From: Laburnicola sp. R22_1
Lineage: Eukaryota > Ascomycota > Dothideomycetes > Pleosporales > Didymosphaeriaceae
Direction of reading: 5' to 3'
Length of the DNA: 64,000 nt
Assembly: GCA_014281115.1 (NCBI GenBank)
Contig: JACONQ010000015.1
Location: forward strand, 2,466,860 to 2,530,859
Shown: piece after piece, positions 32,801 to 46,437 of the stretch
Layout: each line of letters opens with the position of its first letter
Position numbering within the stretch: the first letter of the stretch is position 1
Translations under genes and position numbers: made by a program
The notes under the pieces: generated by a model
Seen by the model: the letters and a program-made list of their open reading frames with translations, nothing else
The model's database searches: none
Told to the model about the DNA's origin: nothing

Positions 32801-35800
32801 TGCAACAGCTCTGGCAACTCATTGACGACGATGGAGGTCAACTACCTAGTCGATCAAATCGTGGCGAACCGAGAACCTAACGCGCGGTCCGGATATGCGG
32901 TCGCGCTGGGCTGCATCCACTCGCAACTCGGAGGCATGGCTGCCGGGTACCACTTGAAGAACATCTACGGGATACTAATGTCGCTTGGAAACGACCCACA
33001 CCCAGTCGTGCATTTCTGGGCTTTGGACAGTCTCTCCAAGGTTGCCGACTCAGCCGGTCTGACCTTCTCAAGCTATGTCACCGGCACCCTCGGCATGCTC
33101 GCCCAATTATACGGCGCTGATACTCATAATTCCGAATCGGCCTCTTTGGCGTCCTCGAACATCGAAATTGACCTACCTACTCCAGCCGTCATCGCACGTT
33201 GCATTGACAGCACAATCAACGTTCTGGGCCCGGATCTCCAGGACATGGCCAAGGCGAGAGACATGATTATGACGCTCATCGGGCTCTTCAAAGCAGAGTC
33301 CGACGTTCTTATTACTATCGAGTGTCTCAAATGCCAGGAACATCTCTCGCTATATGCACCTGGGCATATGGAGTTTTCTGCTTATATTAAGCAGCTACAG
33401 CAGACGATTGAGAGCGACGCGGCACAGATCCACGATATGGCGGTTGATGGTCTGCATAATTTGATGCGGCGGAACACTGAAGAGGTAATAAGATCGGGCG
33501 ATCCTGGCCTTGAGGATCAGCTCTGGCATGTTCTTGATAGGCAACCCGAACATGAGGTCGTACGCAATATCATCCGTAACTGGCTGCACCAAACGGGACT
33601 CACCGATACGGCTACGTGGGTGCAACGATGTCACTCCGTGCTTACTAAGACGAAGAAGGTGACGGAGGTCGAAGAGAAAGTTGATACGAAACCGAGAGGT
33701 GGCCAGACGGATCTACAGGATGAAGAGGTCGCTGGGTTTGCGGCGGCAGTCAATGCTCCAGGCGATGACGGCGGCGCAACTCAGACTAGTCAAGAGTTGT
33801 TGAAGTGGCAGGTGCGGACATTTGGTATGGACTGCTTGAGTGAACTGTTGGCGATGGTCAGCAAAGAGGCAGCATTTCGAGAAGAAGCACCCTGTGTGAT
33901 GGCTTTGCAAAAGCGTATAGCCGACGTGGTCCGCATCGCGTTCTCTGCATCTACCGCGGGTGTCGTGCAGTTGCGGATACGTGGTCTGAAGATCATTGAC
34001 CAAGTCCTAAAGGTGTGTTGCTTTACGTATGAGTGGTGGTAAAGTGCTGACATGTATTGTGCAGCTGTTTGGAAAAACACCAGATCCAGACTTTCCAGAA
34101 GCCACGCTGCTTGAACAGTATCAAGCGCAGATTGGATCTGCTCTGACGCCTGCTTTTGCCGTGGACTCATCGCCCGAGCTGGCGGCAGAAGCTGTTAATG
34201 TGTGCGCGACGTTTATTGCAACGGGGATTGTGACGGACGTCGATCGCATGGGCCGTATACTAAAGTTGCTCGTCTCAGCGCTTGAGAACTTTTCCAGTCA
34301 GCTCATCTTTCCCTTTTCGTAATTGTCCTTCTCACAATGTATAGGTGAAACCGAGGCCGCCACTATCGGTGATCTCAAGGGCCTCAGCTCCAACGCGGCG
34401 GTCATGGTGAAGATGTCAGTGTTCTCGGCATGGGCAGAGCTCCAGATTGCCAGCGCAGAACAGAAATATCTGGTCGATGTTCTCAAACCGTATATTGCTC
34501 GCCTGACCCCGCTTTGGCTCGCCTCGCTCCGGGAGTATGCGCGTTTGAGGTTCGAGCCTGATATTTCCTCCATGGGCTCAGCGTCACTATCGGGTAGCTT
34601 GGACACGATCTATGCGGCACTGAACAGAGAAACGCTGCTGAAGGTATGAAACCATATCCTATTAGAATACGGTGCTCATCCATTTCAGTTCTACCAAGAA
34701 TCGTGGCTCAATCTCGTAGACGCCATCGCAAGCTTGATTGAAGAGGACAGCGAATTCGTCTTCGATGCGCTAGACGGCAAGACCGAGTTCTCCGAGTCGT
34801 CGCCGCCAAGCAGCAATCCCGATCACATCAACTATCGAGATGAACCTGTCGCTTTCTTCTTTGTGCTGTTTGGTTTGGCTTTCGAGGCATTGGCGGGCCG
34901 GCCAGGGGATCTGCAAGCGTCCAAAGAGCAGATATTAGAGATTCTGCATGCCCTGAAAAAGATTCTTCGGCCAGCGGTATCTGGCCATGCGATATACCAG
35001 GAGGTGGTTTTCTCGGAAACGATGGACACGCTGGATCGGCTAGTCCTAACGGAAGGCCTACAAGTGCAGACTGTGATTGTTGAGATTGCGAGAAATCTCT
35101 GCTTGGGTCACCCGTCTGCGAAGAGAGACCATAGGTATGCGAGTTCTAGCTGTATATCGGAGATGTGGCTAATGCGATGGCAGTACGGTGGCGGGAGACG
35201 AACATCTCTCTGATGATATCGAGCAGTTATTTGAGCTTACGAGAATCATGGTCCTTGTGCTGACTGGCCTTGTGCCTAGTCTCGACGACAGCAAGAGTGG
35301 GGGTACGTCGCATCAGCATCGCTCTCCTTTTCATGGTCACTGACATTCCTACAGTTCGTCACGAGCTCAACGAGGAAGCCGTAGCCTTGCTCACCACAGC
35401 CCTCTCTGCCTTGGTCGACGCAGCACGTGTCTTCCCGTCCATCATCAAAACCGATCTGCATGCCTGCATCCTGCACATCTTCGCCACCATCCTCGGCACA
35501 GGGCCCTGCCAAGCATCCGTCGTCCCCAGGGCTCTTCCCATCCTGAAACGCTTCGTCACCAGCATCAGCCAAACCGCCTCCCCCGGCTCCTCCACGAGCA
35601 CCCAGCTCCGCGCCACCCTCGTCCGCTTCCTCCAGACGCTCAAGCGCGCCCAAACCCGCGCCTTCGACGCCGCCCTCGCCTGCGAGAAAAACACCATCCT
35701 CACCACCACCATCCTCCTCAGCTCGGCTGCCTCCGCTTTCTCGCCCGACGACCCGCTCGTCCACCGCTTCATCGACGAACTAGCAGACTGCCTAGCCAAC

Positions 35801-36298
35801 ACAATGACCACTAAAGTCGCAGCATCCTGCTCCCGCTCTCTCCTCCTCCTCCCTAAAAAATCCCCCCTCGAAACGGCACTCGCTTCACAACTGCTGCCCC
35901 ACATTCTTACCTTCCTCACTAACCCGCCCGACGTCGAAGGCCTCGATGAATCTAGGTCGACGCTCGCGCAGACCCTCGTCGCGTTTCTGGCTTCGCTGGA
36001 GACGCCGGCGCAGCGCGTCGTCGGCGCGAAAATGGTGGTTCCGGCGTTGTTGGCGAGGGCGCGGAGGGAGCCGGGCGCTACCGCGGAGATGGCGGGGAGG
36101 TTGGGCGAGGTTGCGGGGGTGGATGGGGGGGCGGCGTTTAGGGCGGTTGTTGGGGGGTTGGGCGCGGGGGAGAGGGCGTTTTTGGAGGGCGTGGTGAGGA
36201 GTGGGAATGCTCGGGGGAAGGGGCGGGGGGTGGAGAGGGAAGAGGAGGGTGGGGGTGGGGCGCCGAGGATTGCGTTGAGGTTGGATTTTGGGGTGTAG
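29882..36298 (+). CDS. laa1: Laa1/HEATR5-family HEAT-repeat protein, clathrin adaptor accessory
   Basis: Seven exons (29882-32326, 32375-34012, 34065-34296, 34345-34643, 34689-35134, 35184-35302, 35355-36298) with six introns of 45-52 bp give 2040 residues, matching the ~2000-residue HEATR5/Laa1 family. The whole protein is alpha-helical HEAT-type repeats without signal or membrane segments. Recognisable parts are IKKELFQIINLASPPPTRVIRNNLGQ near the N-terminus, a basic/acidic insert (KKKNKKATDVEGDDD) at ~285, and the central YVRNLAGEALGRLC and RSGYAVALGCIHSQLGGMAAGYHL blocks. Laa1 binds the AP-1 clathrin adaptor at the trans-Golgi/endosome and guides its membrane recruitment. All junctions keep the frame. 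G-rich coding in the last 200 codons marks a shift in base composition towards the accessory region. Confidence 0.9.
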
Positions 36299-36507
36299 GG
36301 TGGGTAGGTAGTTGCTGCACGGGATGGTGGATGGATGTGAGTGTGTATACAATGCATGGGCGAGAGATTGAGTGTCTGGTGGTTCGGTATAGGATAGGGT
36401 CGTGTTGTGTTGTGCCTTGCATGCTGCATATTTGGAGGAGGGTAGTAGGTGCTTACGGGAGGCGGGGACAGGGGGGGGCTGGGGCCTAGTAGGAAAACAG
36501 CAGCTAC

Positions 36508-37271
<764 letters not shown>

Positions 37272-37272
<1 letters not shown>

Positions 37273-40200
37273 TGTTTAGTGGGCTGTTAATTAACGCATG
37301 GAGAGAAATTTGCGGGCGATGCGGCGCTAGCTATGTGGATAGGTTTTGCGTACATGTATGTGCGTATTTTGAGTTACTAGGTGGTGTGGAATGGAAAGAC
37401 GCGTTGGTCCTTGTGTATAAGCTGGTGCGGTGATGCCTGATTTACGTAGCTACTAGTCTAGCCCTGGGTGGTAGATAGACTCGACGTCTTTCTGGACTTC
37501 TTAAGTGTATGGATTATTGTGGGTTTGAGGGATAAAGAGGCGTGGCGTGTTGCGCGGTTCCCTCTAGGGCTGTGCGCGGTGCGCTGGGTATATAGACTAG
37601 GTGCGGGAGTGAAGGTGTCGATCGAGTCTGGACGGGCTCACTCGATTGACACCTTTACTAATGATAGCCCTGTTAACTGAAGCCTCTTCCGCGCTGATTG
37701 TCGACTAAAGCGTACCCCAAGGGTGCTGCGTACACGGTATGCATCGTGTAGTGTAACGTATCTGTGGAGTTCTGGTTCCGCCGGTCGTGCGAGACGTACG
37801 CCTGTCGCTGAAAGGTTGTGCGACCTTTTTTTTCGCGCTAGGATGCCTTCTGCAAGGGCTCGGTTGATTGATCGCGGACGATACGGGTTGGCCTCTGGGA
37901 GCAATTAGAGCTCCAGCTCGTCCGTTTGGAACAAGAAGCACACGTACCGGTGGGATGGGTTCGCTGGCAGGAACGCGCTGACAAGGTTGAGTGGATGTAT
38001 TTGATTATTGGCCGCGATGAAGCTGGACGTCCTGAGCGTGTACGCTTCTAAGTCCTGAGTTCGCGCGCGTAGTGGATGCCAGCGGGGGTCGCTGCCTGTG
38101 TGCTGTACGTGTTTTCCTTTTTCTACGATACGATCGGGCGCGACGATCGCCTTGCCTCGTCGAGGCCACTTGTCTTTAAGCATCTGCGGAATGGTATGGA
38201 AGGAAAGGGCGCTGGAGGGAAAGAGGTGGATGGCATGTGGCATCTCTGACAGCCGACAGGTAGAGATGCGCATATGCCCACTGCGCTGTGGTCCCGCGAT
38301 GCTTGATACGAGAGTCATCCTGCGGTAGCCCTTCCCTAATCAGGCCTCCTCACCAGCAGGCGAAGCTAACTTTGTGTGCTGGCCGCGCCCAAGGAACGGA
38401 ACCCCCGCGAAGCGCGGAGTATCATGGGCTCGAAACTCTGAGGGTGCCCTGCCGCACTGGGAAAACGAAATGAAACGCACTGGAGCGAGTCATGCATTCC
38501 GGATTTGACGTCCGCGAAATTATCTCTGGGTGTGTTTTTGGCATCCAAGACGTTGCGACTAACAGGTTAGTTGGTCATGTACCTGTATAAGGCGGGGCTG
38601 GATTTTTTTCTAAGAAAGAGTGTGGAGCAAATTGGGTCTTATTAGGAAAGGGCCTTTGCTAATTGCTAATTGACATGCGTATTTTTGGAGCCTTATGAGG
38701 GAGTTCTGAACAGACGGAAATGGATTGGGATGAAGATCCTGGAACGCGACGTCCTCGTTGTTCCATGTTTCACACGGCGCGCGTCTCTCACCCCCGCCCT
38801 GTATATCGGATTCCCAGCGGCCTCCTACGTTTGGAAAGACTTTACAACCTCTGGAGCTTGAGAAGACGCATTATCTGGACCTTTGATTCTGATCAGAATA
38901 TCGATCCGATGGCATTCCAATGGCTGCCGAGCTTGCAACTTTCCCACATGGCAAGAAATCTCATTCGATTTTATTCGCATGGGGAGCTGGAATGGAATCC
39001 GAAGTAAAAGTTGATGTCGTTGTATCTGTCGCCGCGAAGGTCTGCTCCTGAACGAGTAATTCGAGAAGCCCACATTTATGTCAGAGCCTTCATTATGTGG
39101 CTGCCAATTGCCAGCAAAAAGTCGCCATGACTTGAGATGCTTCTTGTATCGGAGATTGTGGGATGCAAAGCCGCGGAATTCCACAGTGGTCTGGAAGACG
39201 CAGCGGACCCTCGTCTACCGAAAGCGCTTTTCGAAAGAGGTTATGCACCTCCTTTTCTCCTCATGGGAAGTGTCATGGCTGCAGCCTGCCTGCTTCTCCA
39301 GTCATAAGGATGCGACCATGGTGCGTCCTCGAAGTTGTGGAACCGCGTCCGATGACTTGTGTATCCTTGCGTGCCGTTGCGTATCCTTGCTTCCAACGCT
39401 ACAATCGGGTCCGTGAATACTGGCATCCACGGTCTGTTCCTCGCCCCGTGTGTTGGAGAGACAGCGGCTTCGTGGCGCCAGCCCATGTAGCACTCGATCG
39501 CGTGTCGCTGTTGACGCCGGCTTTTATTAAAGTATCCGAATTCGAGAGCCACTATGCGCAAAGGGTGTAGAAAGGGTCCGAAGCAGCGCCGCCATGTCTC
39601 GTGTTTGGCACGCTTCTGGTCGGTTGAGGGTTCTGTACGACTTAGCAAACATGCCTGAAAGTTGCACCGGGTTCTCTTGTTGCGATGGACCGCAGTTTTC
39701 TCCGTACCCGAGCGTACTCTGTATGTTCGTGGGAATCTGCACGGCGGTCTGGAGTCCGCGTCGCTTTTCCCCGTTGGCGGGCGTGCGTGCTACGCCATGC
39801 TTGCTGCAGCACTTCGGGTTCTTTCTCCCCTATCCGGATTGTGAACAAGTCGCTGGCGTCGCTGCGTGTTGTTATACCTTCAGGGGTGGAGAGGGTATGG
39901 AATGGTAATAGGGCGGCGGTTGGCCGTGCCGTTGACTCGAAAGCCCTTCTCGACATTCACTGGCCCCTTTCGATATTCATGTCGAGCTTAAGGCGTACCG
40001 GGGGTACGCCTTGCCGTAACATAGGCTATGGCCGTGCATGGCGTATGAGCCATAGACCACAATTACCTGTCGTTGTTTCGAGTCCTGGAGACCACCGACG
40101 CACCTGACTGTGGCTGCACTGGAGTCGTTGCCCCCACTGAAAGCGGTCCGCTAAGCGAGCGTGAGCGGATTAGTGGTTACGACCACACTAGCATTTTGAA

Positions 40201-40586
40201 GAAAGGCCTGCAACACTCGCCCCTGAAACCTGCATCCCAACTACAGTTGTTGAATCCCGCAAGATCTTGACTTCAAGGTGTGTTATTCTCGTCTTCCGCC
40301 CATACTAGTACACTCATCTTACAGCCAAAGCAGGGGCTGTTCGTGAGGCTGCGTACAGCGTCCGGACACGCATCGCGCCTTGCGCCTCCTCCACAGCATA
40401 CGGTTATACATCACGCCCTACAGCTCCCAACCAGGTCACCCTCCACGCCAACTGTGTTGTCACGTACCAGGACACCTCTACGTGGACAAACAACTGGAAT
40501 TCCTCCACCACACCCGACTGATTGCCATCTTCATAGCCAACCGGAGCTTGCCACGGTGCGAAATCGAAACTATAGAGCATCTTATT
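37272..40586. other. 3.3-kb stretch without a supportable gene
   Basis: Many open frames of 60-140 codons on both strands, none with a recognised motif. The most protein-like are the minus frame 38318-37905 (ending SHRYVCFLFQTDELEL) and the plus frame 38720-39007 (RRRIIWTFDSDQNIDP), possibly gene remnants. Two strong hairpins are present: 37612-37656 (14 of 15 paired, arms AGGTGTCGATCGAGT) and 39989-40011 (AAGGCGTACC/GGTACGCCTT). Confidence 0.45.
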
Positions 40587-41879
40587 ATGGCAGTCCTTCA
40601 AGCTCTTCCCAATGAGCTGCTCCTCGATGTCGGCGAACGCCTAGTCAACGACCACGGTGGCGTCGACAATCTCCGCGGAGTCGCATTGGCCTCGAAACAA
40701 CTCTATAACATATTTATTGAACTCCACGACTCCTAAAACGTGATCGGTGCCGGCAGCACGGCCGCTAAATCTCTAGAGAGATTGTTCACTCATCAGGGTG
40801 CCGATGTCGACAAGGCCAAGAAACGGGCAGAGTGTTGCAAGTACCTGAAGATCGACAAACGTATCTTCAAACAGTCCTACTATCAAAAGCGTGATGCGTG
40901 GGTCAATCCCTTGAAGTGGGGGAAATCCATGGAATATCGAAATGCTATGCGGCTCCTTATGAAGCTGGCATCCATAATGGAGCTCGAGCTTGAGGATAGT
41001 TTCGAAGCTCTGCCGTATCACACTTGGATCAACTCAAAATCCTTCGTCATGGATACTTGGATAATGCAATCGTGCACACTCGACCATCTCAAGGTCCTTA
41101 CGTTGACTCGTGTTCATTTGAACTTCACGCTCATCCGGGCTTATGCACATTCTTGGCAGAGTCTCCGAACGCTGAAGCTCCACCACATCCGCCTCGACGT
41201 CGGCGGGCTAAAGAGGTCGTCTCTAAAGATAAAAAATCTCTCTCTTACTGACTGTTGGATGCCACTAGGTCACGGAGGACATGACGATGTCGATGTTGGC
41301 TGGGAAGAGTTGCTCAGCCAATTCGTAGGCCTGCGCACCTTCGAATTCACGTGGACGCGAGCTGTAGGTCAAAGTGGCCCCATGTGCATGACTGGGATCC
41401 TAGACGCCCTTTCGAACAACCATAATGCCACGCTCATCTCGCTCCGGATGATCATGCCCCTTTCGGTTTCCCGGTCTCATGGACGACTCATGCTCGATCT
41501 GACGAAGTTTCCCGTACTCACGAACCTCGACATGTCTCAGCATCTGCTTGTCCCCAACACCACTAACCCCGATCTCGGACGCCCGAAACCGACGAACATA
41601 TCGACAAATTTTCCGGCCACATTGGAGTTTCTGCGTGTGCGCGGTTGCTCGCGCCAGCCACCCGAGGTATGGCTCCAGACTTTCATCGAGGAAACCTTAG
41701 ACCACCTGCCAAACTTGCACTCACTTGCAATTGACTACCCCTTTCCCCATCCGCAAGAGTTGCCTGCAGATACTCTAAAGGATCGAAATGTTCATCTGAA
41801 GGTCTATACCGGTTCTAATGAAAAAACGCATGAGTACAAACTAGTTGGTTCATCATTTGTGTACGTACGGTCCATCTGA
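40587..41879 (+). pseudogene. F-box/LRR-like gene with one early in-frame TAA
   Basis: The frame starts at ATG 40587 with a classic F-box (LQALPNELLLDVGERLV, LRGVALASKQLYNIF). It meets TAA at 40734-40736 after codon 49 and continues open in the same frame for 381 more codons to the stop at 41879. The continuation has leucine-rich spacing (LDHLKVLTLTRVHLNF, SLRTLKLHHIRLD, LKIKNLSLTDCWMP, LEFLRVRGC). A CAA to TAA change explains the break. A truncated F-box peptide, or translation restarted at a downstream ATG, would be the only products. Otherwise no lesion was found, so the loss is probably recent. Confidence 0.7.
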
Positions 41880-43169
41880 GTATGGCTACTACGCGAGCCT
41901 TTGGCCCGGACCGCACAATTTCTGGGTGATGAGCTGGTTCATACATTGAGCTTCTCACATTCTGCTCCATGTGCGTGTCGCGACTATAGTACTTACTGCT
42001 GTACTCGGTGGACTTCTTGCTGATAAAAGGCCGCCGATGTCTGCGGAAGTTACGGTGCAGGTCAAGTTATTTGTTCTCTGATTTTGATGGTAATTGCTTT
42101 TCTTGGATGGTTGGTGCAGCCTCTAGGCATTTAATACAAATTTGATTGTTTTCCACAATTATCATCGCGTGTATGCCTAAAAATGTTTGCTAAGGGCGAG
42201 GCCCATGGACATGGAAATGTGAAAGTAAGGTAGAGGCGTGGCGAGGGTTATACGTTCAGATTTCTAGCTAAATTAATAATGAGACATCGCTTATAGAGTT
42301 ACAATTTGTGGCCGTTGTTGTATGGATAATATCAAGGTCGATAAGATTCATAGTCAATGAATAAGCTATGATGGCTTAGTAACAAGCTATTTCCCTGTGT
42401 AGTATTTGATTTCCTATGCCTTTTGTTAGGCGATGTCGTCTCATTTTCTACCTATGTGCTATTTAGATGTTACCTGTGAAGTTGAACGATCACTTATTGC
42501 CACGTGCTATTTACTACCCACCACACTGGTACCTTGGAATGCCTAGGGGTTCTGGTAATTATATCCCATGTCCTTGCAAACTGACGGCTGTCCATTTAGT
42601 ATCTTTCCCTAGCGTAGTCTAAATTAATGGATGTATATACTCCTGGGTCGCTTTGGTTTAATATTTAAACCTAGGCGAAATCCAACATTAATTTATGCAT
42701 AAGTGTGACGACCAACATATTAGTTGGTGAGGAGGGGCCGAAATCTTTTTCGATTTATGCAGTAGCATAGGAGAATTTAGTCATAGGATACCAAGGCACT
42801 ATTCGCATTATAGGCCGCTGGTTTAGATTTGTATTTGCAGCCTGTGGGTCTTGTTGCGAATGATTTTCATTCAAGACTATTGCGTCCTAATTGTACTTGT
42901 CATCTGCACAAGTTCGATGGCCACATAAACTGCGTCTGTTCGTTCAAAAGCGCGAGTGGGCTCGCCGAACATCTATGATAATTGAAACTCCATAAGTACA
43001 TAAAGACTGCATAGGAGAAAATAGCAGCGGAAATTTACAGTCATGTGCTCCCAACACACGAATACTATTATCTATCCCAGGCAAGTTGTACGTTCTGCTA
43101 AGTTTTACTAGTACACCTCTATGTCTTACGAATCATAATCCAAGCACCAGTTGGTTTGGTAACTGTAGG
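41880..43169. other. 1.3-kb AT-leaning spacer, nothing recognised
   Basis: No open frame above 60 codons on either strand and no repeat noticed. It lies between the 3' ends of two convergent broken F-box genes. Confidence 0.6.
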
Positions 43170-44900
43170 TCACATGTTTCTCCTTGAATTTCTCTTGATA
43201 CTGATAGTGACAAGGATGTAGAGGGGTTCTATTACCTTGCACTCGGTTTTGAGGTAGCGTAGGTTTGGCACGACGGATGTACAGTTCTGATAGAGTTTAC
43301 TAAGCCATTCTTCGTTCGAATCTGGTATATTGTAGGGGACACAATTGAGGACTTCCATCTGAACTAGAGAATGTGGAAGTTTGGAGGGAAAAGGTACGCG
43401 GGGTCCCGCAAGCCCGGCTCGGTTGATAATTGTACTGTCGCTGAGATTGATCCATGGTATTGTTAACGACGTCAAGGCAGTTAGCCTCGTAATATCGATA
43501 CTAGAGAAGCCCCTGTCTGGCCAAGGACTATTAGCCAAACTGATTATGAAACTCTTAAGGCTTTGTCAGTGATAATCGAAAAGTAAATCGCCAAGATAGT
43601 TACAGAGCATGTTGTTAGCGGCTGCATCATCCCTGCTAACAAAGCTAGTTTTAAGGGACTTTAGGGATGTGCAAGCACCAAAGATTTGTGTCTATGTTTG
43701 GTGCTCAAAGTTAACACAGATGAGTCGTAATACCGCCACGTTGATTGGCCGACTATTTACCGTAGGCGTGGAAAAAAACACCGCGAGTGAACTGTACCGA
43801 ATGTCCAACGTGTGGAGATGCGGAAGGGTGAAGATATGATAGCAGTCGAAAACCCTGTTAAATGGGATGCCCAGCAGCCTGAGAGTCCTCAAGGACTCAA
43901 GAGCAGGATGCCTCAAAAGAAATTCTCGATGTGGAAGAAACCAGGTCACACGTCCTCACTCCAGGACTTGCAAAGAGGAGAATAACAACCACAGCAGTTT
44001 TTTTTTGTGAATAAAGCTGCATCCCGCAACTATACTATAGTAAAAAAGAAAATCTAGCTATGACCTTTTTTTCTATGTACTAGCTCTTAGCTAAAAAAAT
44101 CTTAAATATATATAATTAAATTAATAACGCGCTTATAACCACGCTATTTTTAAAATTAAAAAAAATTAATTATGTGATCCGACTGTGAAGTGCCTGTGGG
44201 TCTCGGTCGAGACCGAACAACAGCAGTTCAAGGTTCCCCATTTGATCTCCCCAATTTAGTCGGTGACGCCATATCCTACTCTCTCCATTGGAGAGTAGCG
44301 CCTGGGGAGGGTATCCATTCTGAAGACGCAGGGATCGCATGACTGCTTTATATGTCCCAACAGGATGTGTATTTTTTCTGAGCTCGTGCGGTATTTGTTG
44401 TTTTGCGTCTTTCCATGTATAGAATCCAAATCGTGCATTCAGAACTAAGCACCTAGTTTTTCTTGCGTAGGCAATGACCGAACGAACTTCCTCGCCGGAC
44501 GTGATTAGTTACCGGTTCTGGATTCCACCAGAGATGAGTAGTTAATCGAGCTCTCGACAGAAGGCCGTCGTACACAGTGTCACACGACGGGTCTGATAGT
44601 CACCAAAAATTATGTGAAAGCGGCGAGATGCGAGTGAGATACCCCATGTTGTTCGAGGGTTTCTTCCGAGGAGTTCCCTGGCGATTTTAATCAAAATATC
44701 GTCAGACAGGCAATTGAGGGAGTCCTTTTTGGCAGGAGGGGCCTTTAAATCAACTGCTACCTGCGCGGCAATGTCGTCAGAGGCAACTCTTTCGTTACTG
44801 TGGTTAATTTGATGGTTGCAGTTCGGGAGGACCAGGGTGGGTACCACTCGGACTGATGGGACGTTGACGGGATATTTAAAGACGTCTGCATATAATAATA
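43170..44900 (-). pseudogene. F-box/LRR gene with five point stops and a 220-bp insertion
   Basis: On the minus strand an F-box (LNCLSDDILIKIARELL, TTWGISLASRRFHIIF) is followed in one frame by LVLNARFGFYTWKDAKQQ, MRSLRLQNGYPPQALLSN and RHRLNWGDQMGNLELL. After the insertion at 44000-44219 come LLFSSLQVLE, FLPHREFLLRHPALESLRTLRLLG, LPHLHTLDIRY and LTALTSLTIPWINL. In-frame stops are TAA at 44544, TAA at 44511, TGA near 43972, TAG at 43694 and TGA at 43574. All fit C-to-T changes of CAA, CGA or CAG codons. No frameshift was seen, a pattern typical of RIP. Removing the insertion plus one 9-bp duplicate restores the frame exactly. The true 5' end is not clear; the first exon may be lost or spliced. 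Confidence 0.72.
44000..44219 (-). mobile_element. 220-bp SINE-like insertion with 9-bp target duplication
   Basis: Identical 9-bp direct repeats ACAGCAGTT lie at 43991-43999 and 44220-44228. The segment between them reads, on the minus strand, from a GC-balanced palindromic head (CGGTCTCGACCGAGACC) through a very AT-rich body to a terminal A run. No terminal inverted repeat is visible. Poly-A tail plus short target duplication suggests a retroposon (SINE type); a MULE-type MITE with 9-bp duplications is the alternative. It interrupts the F-box pseudogene. Confidence 0.6.
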
Positions 44901-45460
44901 CAAATGTAATCGACGGAAAACCTCTAACGCTAAAGGAAACTGCCCACAAGCAAAATATGAAATTAACAAACAGTGGCTAGAAACAAACCGATTTCGATTT
45001 TGAGTAAACAGTCCAGAAAAAAACACAGACTGCAATACAACAAAAAAAATGTTCAAAGTAAGGCACACTAAACACTATACAAGGCTACAGAAAACCGCAT
45101 CATGCACAAAAATGTCAATAGGATCATATAAAAAGAAACCTAATTGTTAATATAAGTCATTCATTCATTAATAACTCGTGAGGTACACTCTAGCATGTAC
45201 CGCTCCAGGAAGCAATGCTATTACAGCATTCTCAAGGGAAAATTAGTACGCAAAAGTACGCCGCGACAACAAGCAAAAATAAGTGCCCTCATAGATAAGA
45301 GTTTTATCTTGCTTCGATGCAATTAATGAACTGAGGTTGACGGATGTTGCGTGGGGAAAATTGCCCCGCATTCCCCGCCCACACAGATCCGTTTCCCCAC
45401 ACTTTCGCACTGATCATCGACTGTATCTCCCCGACCAAAATCACCGTCGCCACACAGTCC

Positions 45461-46173
45461 ATGATGCCAGGTGCGAACCCTAATCAACCCGCCGGCCCGT
45501 ATCCAGCGGGTCAACATATAATACCCCCGGCAAGACCAGCGTCGCCTGCAACATCAGAATTCTGCCTCAATCATCTCATGCTACGCATAAAAGATCCCGA
45601 GAAGAGCCTGAGATTCTACAACGACTGCTTCGGATTACATGTTGTGTTCATCTTCAACGCCGGGCCCTGGACAATCTACTATTTGGGTCCGCGGGATGTC
45701 AGTAAGTAAACGTTTGGCTCTTTTTTTATTCATGGTGTAGGAAAGTGCTGACTATTGCTAGCAATTGCCAGTGTGGGAACTTCAAAAGGCCTGCTAGAGC
45801 TCTACCATATCCCTGCTGACGCCTCCATTCCATACACGTCTGGCAACGACTATGGCAATGCGCCCACTGGAATCGGCTTTGGTCATATCGGCTTCACCGT
45901 TCCCGATGTTGCGGCAGCGATAGAACGTGTAGAAAGCTTCAACTATGAAGTCATGAAACCGTTGGGTGAAGCGAATGAAGAGCAAATGGGCGTGCCCATG
46001 GGTGCGCTAGAAAACAGTGAAGTTGTGGAAGGATACAAACATGTCTTCCGGCAGTTAGCTTTTGTCAAAGATCCTGATGTGAGTCGATCTTTTTCCTTGT
46101 AGTCTGGAGGACCGTGTACTAACTGCGGATGAAGGGATATTGGGTAGAATTAGTGCCCCAAGTTGTCAAATAG
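45461..46173 (+). CDS. glo1: Glyoxalase I (lactoylglutathione lyase)
   Basis: Exons 45461-45701, 45762-46078 and 46135-46173 with introns of 60 and 56 bp give 198 residues. An in-frame ATG at 45344 would add 39 residues without family character; 45461 is preferred. The four metal-ligand motifs are present in order: H38 (LNHLMLRIKDPEKS), E93 (GLLELYHIP), H122 (GFGHIGFTVPD) and E191 in the tiny last exon (DPDGYWVELVP). It isomerises the hemithioacetal of methylglyoxal and glutathione to S-lactoylglutathione in the cytosol, detoxifying methylglyoxal. The Pro/Ala-rich first 30 residues are probably disordered. It is one of the few intact genes in the distal half of the window. Confidence 0.9.
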
Positions 46174-46437
46174 TGAGCGAACAGTAATTGTGACGCGGAC
46201 ACGTTGTCCCAGACAATGATGATGATTTGTTTAATGGCAACAAGAAAATGGAAGAACTAGTAATTTGAACGTCACCTTAGAGGTGGAAAGCCCGCGTTGG
46301 GGTACTCCAACAGGAGCCAAAATACAAACCCCAATACTCAAGTAAAAGGCACGAGGATAAAAGTGCAAAAACAAGTATATAACAGCTACCTATATACCAT
46401 GGTCTTAACCGTTGTAATAGTGGCCATCATCATCATG

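Noticed and set aside
39241..39956. Overlapping minus-strand frames of 135 and 104 codons as one gene
   Set aside because: No recognised motif, frames are not joined by a convincing intron, and equally long frames exist on the opposite strand.
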